Assembly: GCF_001641265.1 (NCBI RefSeq)
Contig: NW_020167550.1
Coordinates: 124,001 to 188,000 of the forward strand
DNA from: Pseudogymnoascus destructans
Taxonomy: Eukaryota > Ascomycota > Leotiomycetes > Thelebolales > Thelebolaceae
DNA: 64,000 bases
Direction of reading: 5' to 3'
Shown: positions 1 through 10,962 of the stretch, in pieces
Position numbering within the stretch: the first letter of the stretch is position 1
Layout: each line of letters starts with the position of its first letter
Made by a program: the position numbers and the translations under genes
Notes under the pieces: model-generated
The model's database searches: none
What the model saw: the letters and a program-made list of their open reading frames with translations, nothing else
Told to the model about the DNA's origin: nothing

Positions 1-608
1 CGTATGACTGAGCCATCACTCGACGAAGACTCAAGTTTGGCGGTGGGAGAGAATAATGTGCTGGCTGCGCTGGGCGACGATTCATGGCGTTAGGGTATAC
101 CTTTTTGGGAATGCATAATTTGATGCTTGCTTGCTTGCGATGGGATGCGGCAATGTTGGATACCTTGGATTTAATATTGGAAACGATTGTACACGGGTGG
201 CGGATGTCCTGCTACTTGGAATAGGGAGCTCTTGCCTGACTTTGTTGGAGGTCTTTTAGAGTCGCAAGCCACTACCTTAGAAATTTGAGTTCATCTGCCT
301 CCATTTCTGTTCGTGGGTTGTCCACTGCTACTCAACCTGGTATTCGTGGGCGAGGGTCAATCATCTCTCACCTATTGCCCCGTCTTGGCAGGGGCTGTGC
401 CTAGCTGCCACTCAGTCGCAACAACATGCTTACTTACAACAACTCACAACGAAAACGCCTTACAGAACACAAGTCTAAATATCCTTATATCTAGCTGCCT
501 TGAAAATGTACATATCACCATGCTGTTACGAACCCCAAAACCCCAAATTATCGCCAACTAACGCGCGAAATGGACATCCCCAGTACCGTCGTCCCAGCCG
601 GCGGCGTC
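1..608. other. No supported gene
   Basis: I see no convincing coding region here. The open frames are short and show no recognisable motif. The stretch may belong to the left part of the transposon whose transposase lies immediately downstream, but I could not find a counterpart of its right terminal repeat here. Confidence 0.4.
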
Positions 609-2514
609 TCACTTCTGTTTACCACTGCGCTCGAGATTTTTAGCGGCGTCGAGTCTGCCGCTCAATTTAGCGAGATAGATGAGGTACTGCGAGTCAAGAC
701 TGAGGTTGTAAAGGTGCGACTTATCATCTGGGGACTGTCGATTGGTTTGGATGGGTTGCCAGAACAGCGGGATGATAAAGCAAACCAACAGCCCCGACAC
801 CGCCGTTCTCAGATACTCCTCACCCAGCGCCACGTTCAACGCATCAAAATTTCCGAAGATTCCGAGAAGCTGAAGGACGGGTATGGACTTATTCAGCGTG
901 CGAATAAGGGGCCAATGATAGCGGCCTAGTTGAACGGTGTCAAAGTCAAGATCACCGCGCTCGTCTGCATTTGCTAGACAGTTTCTACATCCCTTGCCGG
1001 CATTCTGGTTCTTGACTCCAGAATTGTGGTTCTGCTGGGGCATATCCCCAGCGATGAAGAGTGGGAAGGCCAATACAGCCTTCTCCTAGCATTGATAGTC
1101 AGGACCATGCCCCTATCAAGCTTGGGCAAGTCAACGATGAATGAGAGCACCTCGTCGGAGCTTGCTCCGTGTGGTCCTAGTGTGAGAACGAACACATTTG
1201 CACGGTGCATTCGTGCTCGGAGAGTTTGGCCCGCAAGAGAGAAGTATACCCCCGTCAGGCTCCTGTACATATTACGATACAGACCAAAGACATCTATGAA
1301 CATAATCAACGGGGCAGAGATAAAGCCCCGTTGCAGCAGTTCAGTGAGCCACTGTCGGCCATGTGCCCGGATCTCAAGTTCCGCAATATGCGGATGAGAT
1401 TGGATGGCTGGCCTGATATCGCCTCTCTTTTCGTTGAAGATTTGTCGAATCTGGGACTTGGGATCGAAGGCAGCATTCTGGGACCCTGGAATCCCACTCT
1501 CGAAATTATATGTAATCGTCATGTCAATGCGATTGAGGATATCATCCTCGAGGACAAACTCAAAGTTGTCCTCGGCCAGCAGCATCTCAAGCTCTAATAT
1601 TAGGGGATCCAAAGCCGCCCCTTTATCCTGGATATCATCCGGCAAGTTCCCCCTAAAACATGCCCTTTGGATCTTGATGGCTACAGCGTTCTTTTCGATG
1701 GTGTGAGATTGGTGGTCTCGTCCGACTGAATAAACTCGCCCAACGTAAACACCATCTCCTGCCCCCCTTGACCGATACTCAACGAAGTCTGACCAGACAA
1801 TTGGAGTCCCATTAGAATAGCAGGCATGTTCTCCAGATGATGTGCGAGCGGAACAAAGCCAAGAATCAGAATGCCATAGCTCGGTAGGAGTATTAACAAA
1901 CCACCCAAGACCGTGCCACATTCCCCCCCAGATGTCCTTGGACGACAGGATTCTCGCTATCAAAGACGAGAGCTCAAACCAGTGGGCATCAGCCTGCCTC
2001 TGGTGACCTGCTTTAGCCTTCTCCGCCGGTACCATCGTAGGCAATTTGTTTTGATTCAATTGAATAATCTTGTGGCGGAGTGGTATCAATGGCAGCTGGG
2101 CAACCATTCGTCTCTTGAGCGTGCCAATACCTCGCGGCAGGTCTGTTAACTCGTCGAGGGAGTTTATAAGGCCAAGGCCTTCACGTAACACAGCAAAGGC
2201 CTTCCGGGATATGTTAAACGTTTCAGCGTACGAGGCCAAAAATTGCTCGAAGTTGGTCATCGGTTTTGATAAGCGATTGTGTTCAACGGGTTCGGATTCA
2301 TTTCCTCTCTAAGGAGAACTGTGTCTTCGATGGAGGTTTCAACGGGAGGAGGCATTGTGCCATCGAGGAACTCCTCAGAAGGGAACTCAAGATCAGCAGA
2401 ATCGGTATCATCTTCCTTGTCATTAGGGCCAGGATATGTGCTGTGTAAGGATGCCTTCTCGTCTCTCATTCTAAGGAGTAGACTCTGGGTAGCTGTGGGG
2501 TCACGTGTGATCAT
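609..2514 (-). pseudogene. Plavaka/KDZ-like transposase remnant (CACTA-related)
   Basis: Three minus-strand frames are collinear: about 85 residues (2514-2257), 428 residues (2260-974) and 154 residues (1073-609). They overlap by only a few bases or tens of bases, so one gene has at least two frameshifts. The middle frame has the block MFIDVFGLYRNMYRSLTGVY followed by a stretch like the conserved core of Plavaka-type transposases. The last frame carries IAGDMPQQNHNSG, a CRNC pair and RGDLDFD, like the aspartate- and cysteine-bearing region of the same proteins. Family assignment is from memory of these motifs. The start lies just inside a terminal repeat near 2521-2540, as expected for the transposase of an element ending there. 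It is broken and probably inactive. Confidence 0.6.
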
Positions 2515-2760
2515 TTGGGTGGGCTAACTGTTGGAGGGGAAAGGAGGACATGGGCGTGGGGATTCGGTGGAAATTAGGCCCTGAGACACCCGTATTTCCC
2601 AGGGCGACCGTCCAGCTCCCATACTGGGTGGCCGTGCTGATCTGCTGCAGCCACCGAAATCCTCCACCGCTCAGGTGATTACCACCCAGCCGTACGGGGT
2701 TTTTCCCCATTCCCTACATATAGAATACGTAGGCCCGTAGGATAGTATATGAATTCAATT
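2500..2760 (-). repeat. Transposon terminal region, inverted copy of 31895-32125
   Basis: The stretch containing TGGGCTAACTGTTGG next to CACGTGTGATCA is repeated in inverted orientation at about 32085-32125. Weaker similarity continues about 200 bases inward to shared CAATTGAATT and GCCTACGTATT words. It sits directly at the start of the transposase remnant, so I read it as one end of that DNA transposon family. Confidence 0.55.
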
Positions 2761-2899
2761 GTTTCATTTTTACTCTAAATTACCATATTTACTGTGAGCG
2801 TTCTGTTCCGTTGCACCCGGGATTAATTACGGTCGCCGGAGATCTACATACAGTCCTGGCCCTACATCCCCGGACCGTAGAATTACTCCCAACACTAAC

Positions 2900-3025
2900 T
2901 GTTGGAACATGGGATGTTCCTGATAGTACGCTGCACAGCGTAGATTGTATACTGGATGTATATAAGGGCTCCGCCCGCCCGTAGTTACTCAATCAAGTCG
3001 TCAAACTCCAATTATGTGTTCAACA
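2900..3025. repeat. Solo LTR, 126 bp, Copia type, target duplication CTAAC
   Basis: The segment begins TGTTGGAACATG and ends GTGTTCAACA, with TG...CA termini and a TGTTG/CAACA inverted end. It is flanked by the perfect 5-base duplication CTAAC at 2895-2899 and 3026-3030. A TATATAAGG box lies inside. No internal retrotransposon genes remain, so it is a solo LTR left by LTR-LTR recombination. It interrupts an older LTR (family 1). Confidence 0.85.
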
Positions 3026-3196
3026 CTAACCGAGTCGGAACCAAGTCGGATGGTTTTCGGGTACTTGAGACTCACGGGGTTCCCCCTTCATCATTTTTGT
3101 ATCCTTCGTAGTAGACCTATAGGATAGCATCCGTTTAGCCTCTGACCCGCACTCTCATATGCTATTACTGTGAGCTGGGTGCCCTGTGTCCTTGCA
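3026..3196 (+). repeat. LTR family 1, copy A (partial)
   Basis: The sequence shares GTATCCTTCGTAGTAGACC, CTATAGGATAGCATCC and the terminal GTGCCCTGTGTCCTT with the 5' LTR of the Gypsy element at 22599-22969. Its beginning is unclear because the 126-bp solo LTR splits it. The 3' end is at about 3196 and ends TTGCA instead of TTACA. Confidence 0.7.
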
Positions 3197-3893
3197 TGCT
3201 GGCATCTTCACCCATTGGGATAGCCTCTTCAACTGTTTTTTCAGTGAGTCCTTGAATATTTTCCAGCCCATGCACGCTGCTCCTATCATCATCATTATCA
3301 TCATCATGTTACGGCTATAGTAACATGATGTCATGGTTACAGGGCCAGGGCCTAGTAACGTGACGTGTGAGTCACAGTGGGAAGCGGGGTAGGCTGCCAT
3401 GTGATGGGGCTAATGGATAGTTGCAGAAACTAGTGGATATTGGATAGTTGAGCTATCCACGAACTATCCTGAATATCTAGCTATCCGCCAACTATCCAGA
3501 TTACCCATGAGGCACGACGCCACTATATAAGTAGATAGTATTTCCTTAGATAGGAGCTTCGTGCTCAACTCAATATAGTATTCTTTACAATACTGTAACG
3601 TGTTACTTGGAAAGCCTTTGTGTCTAATCCCCTGCCTCCTCTGTCAAGTCAACCTTACGCAAGAAACCTCTGTGTCTTCTATCATTTAGAAGTCAGCGTT
3701 ACACATCACTATCACCATAGTCAAATGTAGTATCATCAAATTGATCATCTTCTATTTCATCATCTCTATTTGCCTGTGTATTTGATGCCTGCTGCCTCAA
3801 CCTATCTGCCACTGATGTCCTCCAGTGGGGAAATAGAGGCGCGAGTAATTCTGCCCTCCTCCGCACTCGACTTCTCAGAAAACGGGCTGGCAT
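3197..3893 (-). pseudogene. Acidic protein gene fragment split by a solo LTR
   Basis: On the minus strand a frame starting at 3893 with basic residues (MPARFLRSRVRRR) reads into an acidic stretch ending FDYGDSD at the LTR border (3703). If the LTR and one CATCA duplication are removed, the same frame continues with more aspartates and then GLENIQGLTEKTVEEA down to about 3197, where another LTR end cuts it off. The acidic run crosses the insertion site in frame, so this was a real reading frame. The function is unknown and I recognise no domain. Confidence 0.5.
3307..3703. repeat. Solo LTR, 397 bp, target duplication CATCA
   Basis: It begins TGTTACGGCTATAG and ends AGCGTTACA, with TG...CA ends, and is flanked by the direct repeat CATCA at 3302-3306 and 3704-3708. 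A TATATAAG motif lies inside. No retrotransposon genes are attached. It interrupts an acidic reading frame on the minus strand. Confidence 0.85.
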
Positions 3894-4320
3894 CTCGAAA
3901 AACGGTGCAGCTATGGGCTACCTATGGTTGGGAGTACTTGAGGCACCTGAACTTCTGGTTTTTGGCTGAAGTTCAACAACCCACAAGTGTGAGGGGCCGC
4001 ACCAACAGTGATATGCAACGTCGAAGAGACGGCAGATTTCTTCAATGTGGGGAGAGTGCCAGAATTAACTGGGAACCTCAAGGGAATTAGGATAGATCGA
4101 TTCAAAACAGCTAAGTATACCACTGTGTTGTCATGGCGCTGTCACTGGAAGATGCCAGGCTGAGGAGAATCAGCTGGAATTGGGGTGGGGATTTCGCTGG
4201 AATTGTCAGGGGGGTGGGACAGTAAGACAAAGTAAGGAGCTGTTGACTTTCCTCACTGTCTTGAGGGCTCCAGCAAGGAGTATGTGTCAGAGCTATCACA
4301 ACTGGCAGTGGATGAAGGGC

Positions 4321-4672
4321 GGGGGGAAGCTGGAGAATATTTGCTGGGGTTAGGCGAAGCTGGGGAGGGTTTGGTGATGCTAGGCGAAGCTGGAGAAAAT
4401 TTGCCAGAGCTGGGCGAAGCTGGGGGAAATTTCCTAGGGCTGGGCGAAGCCGGAGAAAATTTGCTTGGGCTAGGCGAGGCCGGAGAGAATTTCCTGGGGC
4501 TGGGCGAAGCTGGGGGAAATTTCCTGGGGCTGGGCAAAGCCGGAGAGAATTTGCTTGGGTGGGCAGAGCTGGAGAATATTTGCTAGAGCTAGGCAAAGCC
4601 AGGGAGGATTTGGTGATGCTTAGCGAATCCGGAGAAGACTTGGTTGGGCGAGGCAATGCTGGAGAGGATTTC
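4321..4672. repeat. 30-bp minisatellite, about 12 units
   Basis: The unit is close to GGCGAAGCTGGAGAAAATTT followed by GCTGGGGCTG, repeated roughly a dozen times with small changes. Most units are exactly 30 bases, so all six frames stay periodic in ten-residue steps. Confidence 0.85.
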
Positions 4673-5022
4673 CACTTTAATGATCTTCTCAAAGAACCTG
4701 AAAGCAGGCAGCATTACCATGCGCGGTTTCTGTTGTGTTAGAGGACTGCTTTGGCAGGCCCTCTTGAGGAGCAGAAGAGGAGGGCATGAGGGTTGCAAGG
4801 GCGAGTGCAAGATGATGCAAAGAGAATATGGGCGGTGCTTTCCTTGGTGTTGTTACCAATCCAAATTCATACTCAGGCAGTCTTGGTGAAGTGAGAACGG
4901 TGCCTGGCTTTGCGCAGTATCTTGTGCTAAGGTGATGCTATCTATAAAACAATCAGTATAATTCATGCTCTTTATCCTTCCTTCAACTTACCTTGCTTCC
5001 TGTTGTTGGCTTATGTATGGTT

Positions 5023-5126
5023 GGTGATGAGGTTGGTGGTGAAGTGGTAATGTCAACACAAGCTGCTAATATGTCACGTGACTATGCTTCTCCGAATAGC
5101 TTCAATTCACCACCAACCTCATCACC
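5023..5126. repeat. Perfect 21-bp inverted repeat around a CACGTG core
   Basis: The 21 bases at 5023-5043 (beginning GGTGATGAGG) are the exact reverse complement of 5106-5126. They enclose 62 bases with the palindrome GTCACGTGAC near the centre of symmetry. Confidence 0.8.
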
Positions 5127-5395
5127 TCAGCATCTTTGCCATACTCCAGTCCACGCTCTAGTCATTGGAAACCTCAAAAGAGTAAGTTTATTTTTATTGT
5201 TATATTCAGATCTAATGCCTCTAGCAGCAGGAAAAGTTTCATCTCTGTGTTTTTCTATTGGTCCAAGATTCATCGGTCCAACCTCCCTTTTTCCCAAGTG
5301 TTGGAAGTGGCTAGGCTTTAATGAGACGGATTCGTGCGCATGTATAGTTAGTTGCGTGTTTATCTTAACCACCTTTCCCTTTCTGTCTTTGTGAT

Positions 5396-6583
5396 TATGG
5401 GCTATCAACCAGGCGGCCACCGTAGCAAAAAGCCAAAGGACAAAACAAAGGCAAGCTATTTTCTATCTTTTGATCCTCTCAGATGATAACCATCTATACA
5501 GCATCCCATTGAGAAGGAAATATCCCACCAACACGTGTTCACCAACGATGAACTGCCCTCAAGCCCTGATCGCGAAGAGACACCGGTGCATGAAGAACAA
5601 GGTCGCCACCATCAGGAAGACACTCCTCCTACCAGCAGCCGCCTCGTTGGAGATGAAGTCAACGACACTCTTTTTATCATGCCAGTGACAACCACCAATG
5701 CTGAGAGAGGCCGCCGAAGCAAATACTGCCCCATCGAAGAAACGCCGCCAGAGCTACACTGACGATGCTGGCAAGAACCCTGGCACAATGTACCCTGGCT
5801 ATAACAACCGCCCAGTTGCTGCTGAGATGGCAGTATGGGAATAGGATCTCAGCCCGCGAAGCAGACGACAAGTGGACTGAGATATCTGAACAAATTGATC
5901 GGGAAGCGCGCTTCCTTCTTCTCCTGCATATGAGGCACGACCTTCTTGATATAAAAGAAGATGTCCTAAAAAAGGTGCTCCCAGAGTATCCAATCGAGTC
6001 AACAGTATATGGGAATGTCTGTGTTGTCCTTATGGAAAAGATCAAACGTTACCGGTATTCACTCATCAAGGATCTCATAGTAAGTAATACATCTCCCATC
6101 TCAAATGCAATTTCTAACATCTTTACAGCTTCACGTCAAGACTGCAATGAATGCAACAGATGGATCTGGTATTCGTTACTGTTACGATTATAGCTTACAG
6201 CTTGTTATGGTTGTTACAGTTGTTACGGTTGTTACGGTTGTTACAGGTGCAGCCTTAGCCACCAAGGCTACAACTGCTAAGCGGAAAACTGTATATTACA
6301 AGGAATAGCCTCACCTTCCTTCCTTCTTCTTCTTCTTCTCTCTTTAGATTCAATCTAGCTTATTATTCTCCGGACTGGCTTCTTGACCTCCGTGACCATC
6401 GTAACAGTTACTGCACGACCTTAGATGGCCTTGGAGATATGTTTAGTACTCGGTATACGACTGCAAATTTTTTTGAGGCATTTCGATTCATACACCATTA
6501 TATCGACCTTGAGAAAAAAGCAGCGACCTCGCCCAGTACTACGCCAAGGAACTTTATATCAACGCTTGTGCCCGGACGAAATT
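5396..6583 (+). pseudogene. Decayed gene of unknown function split by a solo LTR
   Basis: A plus-strand frame from ATG 5396 and several downstream frames appear to be parts of one gene. Residues around 5765-6080 encode a helical region (WTEISEQIDREARFLLLL and VLKKVLPEYPIESTVYGNV). A typical intron runs from GTAAGT near 6082 to TTTACAG at 6127. The next exon reads through the LTR insertion site: without the LTR and one GTTAC copy the frame continues with LDGLGDMFSTRYTTANFFEA to a stop at 6583. Frame changes occur in the first half (around 5700-5850). I do not recognise the family. Confidence 0.4.
6180..6406 (+). repeat. Solo LTR, 227 bp, target duplication GTTAC
   Basis: It begins TGTTACGATTATAGC and ends CATCGTAACA and is flanked by GTTAC at 6175-6179 and 6407-6411. 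It contains a short array of GTTGTTACG-like nonamers and a CTT-rich tract. A related copy lies in opposite orientation at 44407-44605. Confidence 0.85.
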
Positions 6584-7018
6584 GATGATAGACTGGAAAT
6601 CTGACCCTGATCGAAAGGCTATTAGCCTACACTCCCGAGAAAAATTGCTGGGCGTGGCTACAGATCACGATGGCGCTGTTTGAAGCTAGATCTGGCATGA
6701 ATACTGGCTATATGATAGAAATAATACGCAATGAAGCTTGATTCCCATGCCTTATTTGACACCTGCTTTCCTGTGCCTGCCGCCTCTCTTCTGTGTTCCT
6801 CCGCAGCTTGCGTCGCTGCCGTGATCAAAATGATCATACTCTTAGTGCTCCAGCCCACGCCATCGCTGATCTATCCTGCCGCTGAAGGAAGGCTTCCCGG
6901 GCCCCAAGAGCTCTACAGATCCAAATGACAGATAGCTGTGTGTCTATTAGGCTATCTGCCCTTGGAAACTTGGCCTCATTTCTCAATTTCCTCGCTCGCT
7001 TTCCTCTCCCGGTCTTCT
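6584..7018. other. No supported gene
   Basis: Only short, motif-free reading frames are present. I see no repeat or RNA gene here. Confidence 0.4.
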
Positions 7019-7504
7019 TCACCGTTTTCCTTTGCCGTGTCCTTTGCCGTTTCCTTTGCCGTTTCCTTTGCCGTTTCCTTTGCCGTTTCCTTTGCCGTTT
7101 CCTTTGCCGTCTTTGACGTTGCCTTTGCCGTTTCCATCACCGCTTCCATCACCGCTTCCATCATCGATTCCTTCGCCGTTTCCTTCGCCGTTTCCTTCGC
7201 CGTGTCCTTCGCCGTTTCCATCACCGCTGCTATCATCAATTCCTTCGCCGTTTTCTCTGTCATTTCCACCACCATTTGCCTCTGTCATTTTCTTCGCCGT
7301 TTCGTCTGCCATTCTTCAGTTCCTCTTTGCCTTTCTTGCTTGGCCGGCGTACCTTTCAACTCTTGCGGCTTCCTTGCCGCCGCTCCAACTCTTGGTCCCA
7401 GGACCGCTCATAGCCTCATCCATGGCCGCAATGGTTCCATTCGAGGAAACCAGAAACGCCTGCCCTTGGTCTCGCCCTGGGGATGGTGATAATACCGTCC
7501 TCAC
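7019..7504 (-). pseudogene. Gly-rich repeat reading frame with an in-frame stop
   Basis: Two minus-strand frames (7504-7316 and 7312-7019) are in the same phase and separated by a single TGA at 7313-7315. The second encodes an asparagine/glycine/lysine dipeptide repeat (GNGKGNGKGN type) generated by the 12-base minisatellite. It could be a small repeat protein broken by one stop, or chance openness of a periodic sequence. No domain is recognisable. Confidence 0.25.
7030..7260. repeat. 12-bp minisatellite (TTTGCCGTTTCC type)
   Basis: Seven or so near-perfect 12-base units at 7030-7110 are followed by diverged units with CATCACCGCTTC and CTTCGCCGTTTC variants up to about 7260. The period is a multiple of three, so several frames stay open. 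Confidence 0.85.
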
Positions 7505-8061
7505 TCCACACCGACAGTGTCAGGACCAAGGAGCGAGTGCTTTCGGTCAGTATTAGCCGTCGCCGTCATGGATTCATGACGATAGTTTGGCCGGCGACGG
7601 CAATATCACAACAACGGTCCTAGGGTTAAAACCAGTGGGCTTATTTCACTGTCATACTACTGTTGATTTTATATCTACTGTTCTACAGCTTCAACCGTAA
7701 GGGTTGAAGCCTGATCCCGGATTTTGGACGGTCTTCGGACCGGTGCACGGGCCAACTGACCGTGGGATGACCGGCCAAAATGGCTGGTGATCCCCACCCA
7801 GACCGTCCTCGGACCCCTCCACGAATACGTGGCGCGCCGGTAAGGTACCCCGCACTATTCCACTCCCTAGTTCGCCACTGCATTTTTTGGCTTTGGCAGC
7901 TCTGGCTGGTCGAACCTTGATAGTGAACTACAACGGTTTTAAATTAACTAATCTGTTATATGGATCATCTCAAAAATGCTTGCAGATGGGGTAGCTATTT
8001 ATCCACCACTGCTAATGTCAATTAATATTTATTTTGTATAAGATAGGATCAAGCTGCCATC
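7505..8061. other. No supported gene
   Basis: Only short frames without motifs. Imperfectly inverted GCCGTCGCCG/CGGCGACGGC words at 7556-7604 are the only structure I noticed. Confidence 0.35.
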
Positions 8062-10065
8062 ATGCTGTTTACCTTTTGCTATCCCATATTTTTAACGCGT
8101 CGCCACGAGGTTGATCAGCTTCCTGTCGTGTCTGCTCGTTCAGAGCTTGGCGTGAATGTAGTTTCGGGTGAACAATGGCCGTTGCATGATGATGGCCTTA
8201 ATAAGTCGTCGAATGGTGAAATAACCCCTGAATATTGCTTGTTGAATTGGGGGGGCTAACGGCTCCAAAGGGACCATTACAGCTTCAAAATCAAGAGCGG
8301 CTATTCATTTGGTCTAGAGAGGTATGGATCTTACCGTCTACTATTGGAGTGATCTGATTGTTATGATATAGATGCACTACTGGAGAGCTCCGGTTCCCGA
8401 GATGTGGATTGACATTCTTCAAAAAGTAAAGGCAGCTGGGTAAGTTATGCCACATTTATCATATTAATGACCAGACTCTAACAGGAACAGCTTCAACACC
8501 ATTAGGGGCACTTAGACCCTAACTATTATCAGGATACCACAATGCAAAGGACGTAACTTTGAACGCCTCTTCGAGATTGCAAAGGAGGTTGGTCTATACG
8601 TCCTCTTCCGCCCTGGCCCATACGTCAACGCTAAAGCTACTGCTAGCAGATTTCCAGGATGGGTTACGACTGGGGCATACGGTAGGCTACGCAACAATGA
8701 CACCCGGCACACCGATGCTTGGACGCCATACATGAACAGGATGTCACAGATAATTGCCAAGCACCAGGTCACCAACGGCGGTAATGTTTTCATCTACCAA
8801 ATCAAAAATGAGTTCGGAAACCAATGGCTCGATCGTGTGCAGATGCCTCCATGAGTTCCATATATCGACTATATGGAACTCATGGAGGCATCTGCAAGAA
8901 AAACGGAATCGATGTCCCGCTCATCCACAACAACCCGAATATGAACAGCAAGTCATAGTCCAAGGATTATAGCAACGAGGGTGGGAATGTGGCTATTTAT
9001 TCCGCGGATCACTACCCGTCAGCTAGAGCTGTGATCTATCGGAGTGCACTGGGACCAATGGCAATGTGCCCGACTTCACCACATTTGAATACTACACGTC
9101 CTTCCAAGATGTAGCTTTAACGCAGCCATCTTTCTTGGCCGAGTTTCAAGGCGGGAGCTACTTGCCCCGGGGAGGCCCTAAGGGAGGCTGGTAAGAATTA
9201 ATTCTGTCTCTAGTTTATGTTATTAGTAGTGGCTAACCTCGTTAAGTGTGAATAACACTGGCCCCGATTGGGTTAATGTATTCTATAGACATAACGTCGC
9301 CCAGAATATTGCAGCTGCGAATGTGTACATGGCGTTTGGAGGAACTAGTTGGTAAGAATTCTCTTTGAAACCTTTGACAACAACTACTAACTCGTAAATA
9401 GGGGTATGTCATCCGCCTCCCAGTTGAGTAGAACTTAATACTGACTCGAAATAGCCGGAATCCCCTTCCCAGGAGTTGGGACCAGCTATGACTACAGCGC
9501 ACCAATTAGTAAGTTTATACATCGAGAATAATGAGCGAGCCTGCCACTGACATGCTTGATAGGCGAGACTAGATTCGTTAGCGACAAGTATTCCGAGACG
9601 AAGCTATTCGCACAATTCCTTCGTGTCGCCAGAGACCTTACGAAGGTCGACCGCGTCAACAATGGCACGACATATGCCTCGAACCTAGCCATCATGACAA
9701 CAGAGCTTCGCAACTCCGACACTAATGCTGCTTTCTATACGGCTCATGCATTGTCACTATCGACTGATCGAAGCCCTTTCAAGCTGGATGTGTCTACATC
9801 CGCAGGTAGACTGAATATCCCGCAGAATGGCGGCGATATTGCCGTGAATCGAAGATTATTGTCACTAATTTTCAGCGTCGGGCGAGAGAAGCTCACCTAT
9901 TCCACGGCAGAGGTATTGACGGCATCAATCACGGCAAGCCAATCGTTTTCCTCTGGTTGCCGGCTGGCGAAAGTGGAGAGTTCCTCTTGGACTGTATAAG
10001 GATTCCTTGTTCTGAAGAAAGACGACTGCTCCAATATAAAGTTCAAGCAAGGGGCGCAAGCATGT
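8062..10065 (+). pseudogene. GH35 beta-galactosidase pseudogene (N-terminal part)
   Basis: Spread over several frames and possible introns are the diagnostic blocks of fungal secreted beta-galactosidases, in order: GLYVLFRPGPYVNA and FPGWVTTGAYG (8590-8690), GGNVFIYQIKNEFGNQW (8775-8830), FLAEFQGGSYLPRG (9130-9175), NVYMAFGGTSWG (about 9320-9355) and GTSYDYSAPISETRFVSDKY (9480-9590). In the fifth block of intact enzymes the acid/base motif is QIENEYG; here it reads QIKNEFG, so the catalytic glutamate region is altered. In-frame stops and frame changes occur throughout, and only about the first 430 of the usual ~1000 residues are represented. It lies just upstream of the intact GH31 gene. Confidence 0.85.
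8838..8896. repeat. Perfect palindrome with 27-bp arms and 5-base loop
   Basis: Bases 8838-8864 are exactly complementary in reverse to 8870-8896, with loop TCGAC. The right arm matches the expected GH35 coding sequence, while the left arm replaces it, so the left arm looks like an inverted copy made inside the pseudogene. Confidence 0.9.
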
Positions 10066-10962
10066 AAGTGCAGGGAGACTAGATTTGACCGAGTCCACGG
10101 AATGAGTCGAAGCCTTTAGAGATCCGATGAGACTTCCATATAACGTTTTTCTGGTCCGGATCTTCTTTCCATTGGATGTGATTGAGTTGACTGCTTTCGG
10201 GCCAAACAGTTCGAGATCAGTTTCTCAGACCAGTCTCCAGAAATTTCAATTGTCTTCTTTTCAATGGCTACGTTGCGCACAAGATATGGGCCCTGGACGA
10301 CGACTAATCTCCGTTAGTAAAGTAATATGAACCAATAGAAACAAATGTGCTTTACCTGTTGTGTTCTCATAAATAAATGGATTGTTCTTGCAGCTGTCAA
10401 GCTGCAAGAATGCAAGCGTCGCTGAGACATGTGAATTGGAGATATCGCCGACAGCGGGCTAAACTGAGGCTAGGTTGGCCAGTCACATATTATGTGTCTT
10501 ACCCCTCAATCCCCTCAATCCCCGCATCCGAGTGTATACACGCCAACTCTACTAAAAGTACGTAGAGTGCTCTAGTAAAAGTGTAAAAGTGTAAAAGGCC
10601 CGAAGATATCCCAAGGCCGGCTGGGAGCCAGAAGGGCCGCCGTGCTCTGACGCGTTCCGGTGTGCATTGGAGGCTCATAGGGCTTATGCTTCGTATAATC
10701 TGCATGTTTCCAGCTTGATTCTCTCAGTGCCGAGAGCTCCATTGGCTGCTCATGTTCCCTGTGGCTTGACTCGAGTACTGTAGTACTGGGGTTTAGTGCT
10801 GTCCATTGAGCTGTCCAGTATATCCTACCGTGCAAGGTTACTCCACTCCGTCCAGTCAGTCAGTCCTGGGCGGATTGACTAGATGGAGTATTAAAGTCGA
10901 GGTATGACCTGGATGATTCGTGATCTTCACCTCACCTCACCCTCACCACCATCCCTATCACA
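10066..10962. promoter_or_regulatory. Upstream region of the alpha-glucosidase gene
   Basis: This stretch holds no gene I can support. A CT/CA-rich tract (CACCTCACCTCACC) lies 20-35 bases before the ATG, as is common in highly expressed fungal genes. I could not identify a confident AmyR or CreA site by eye. Confidence 0.4.

Larger units (their letters stand above)
3894..5395 (-). other. Low-complexity region, possible Pro/Ser-rich coding relics
   Basis: Minus-strand frames at 4253-4537 and 4111-4692 encode a ten-residue repeat of the type SPSPRKFSPA, produced by a 30-base minisatellite. The frames shift several times and lack a recognisable domain. Whether this was one gene with the acidic fragment downstream (3197-3893) cannot be told. 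The rest of the stretch up to 5395 shows no gene I can support. Confidence 0.3.

Noticed and set aside
7550..7620. Possible transposon ends (GCCGTCGCCG and CGGCGACGGC)
   Set aside because: The arms are short and imperfect, and no second element or target duplication supports them.
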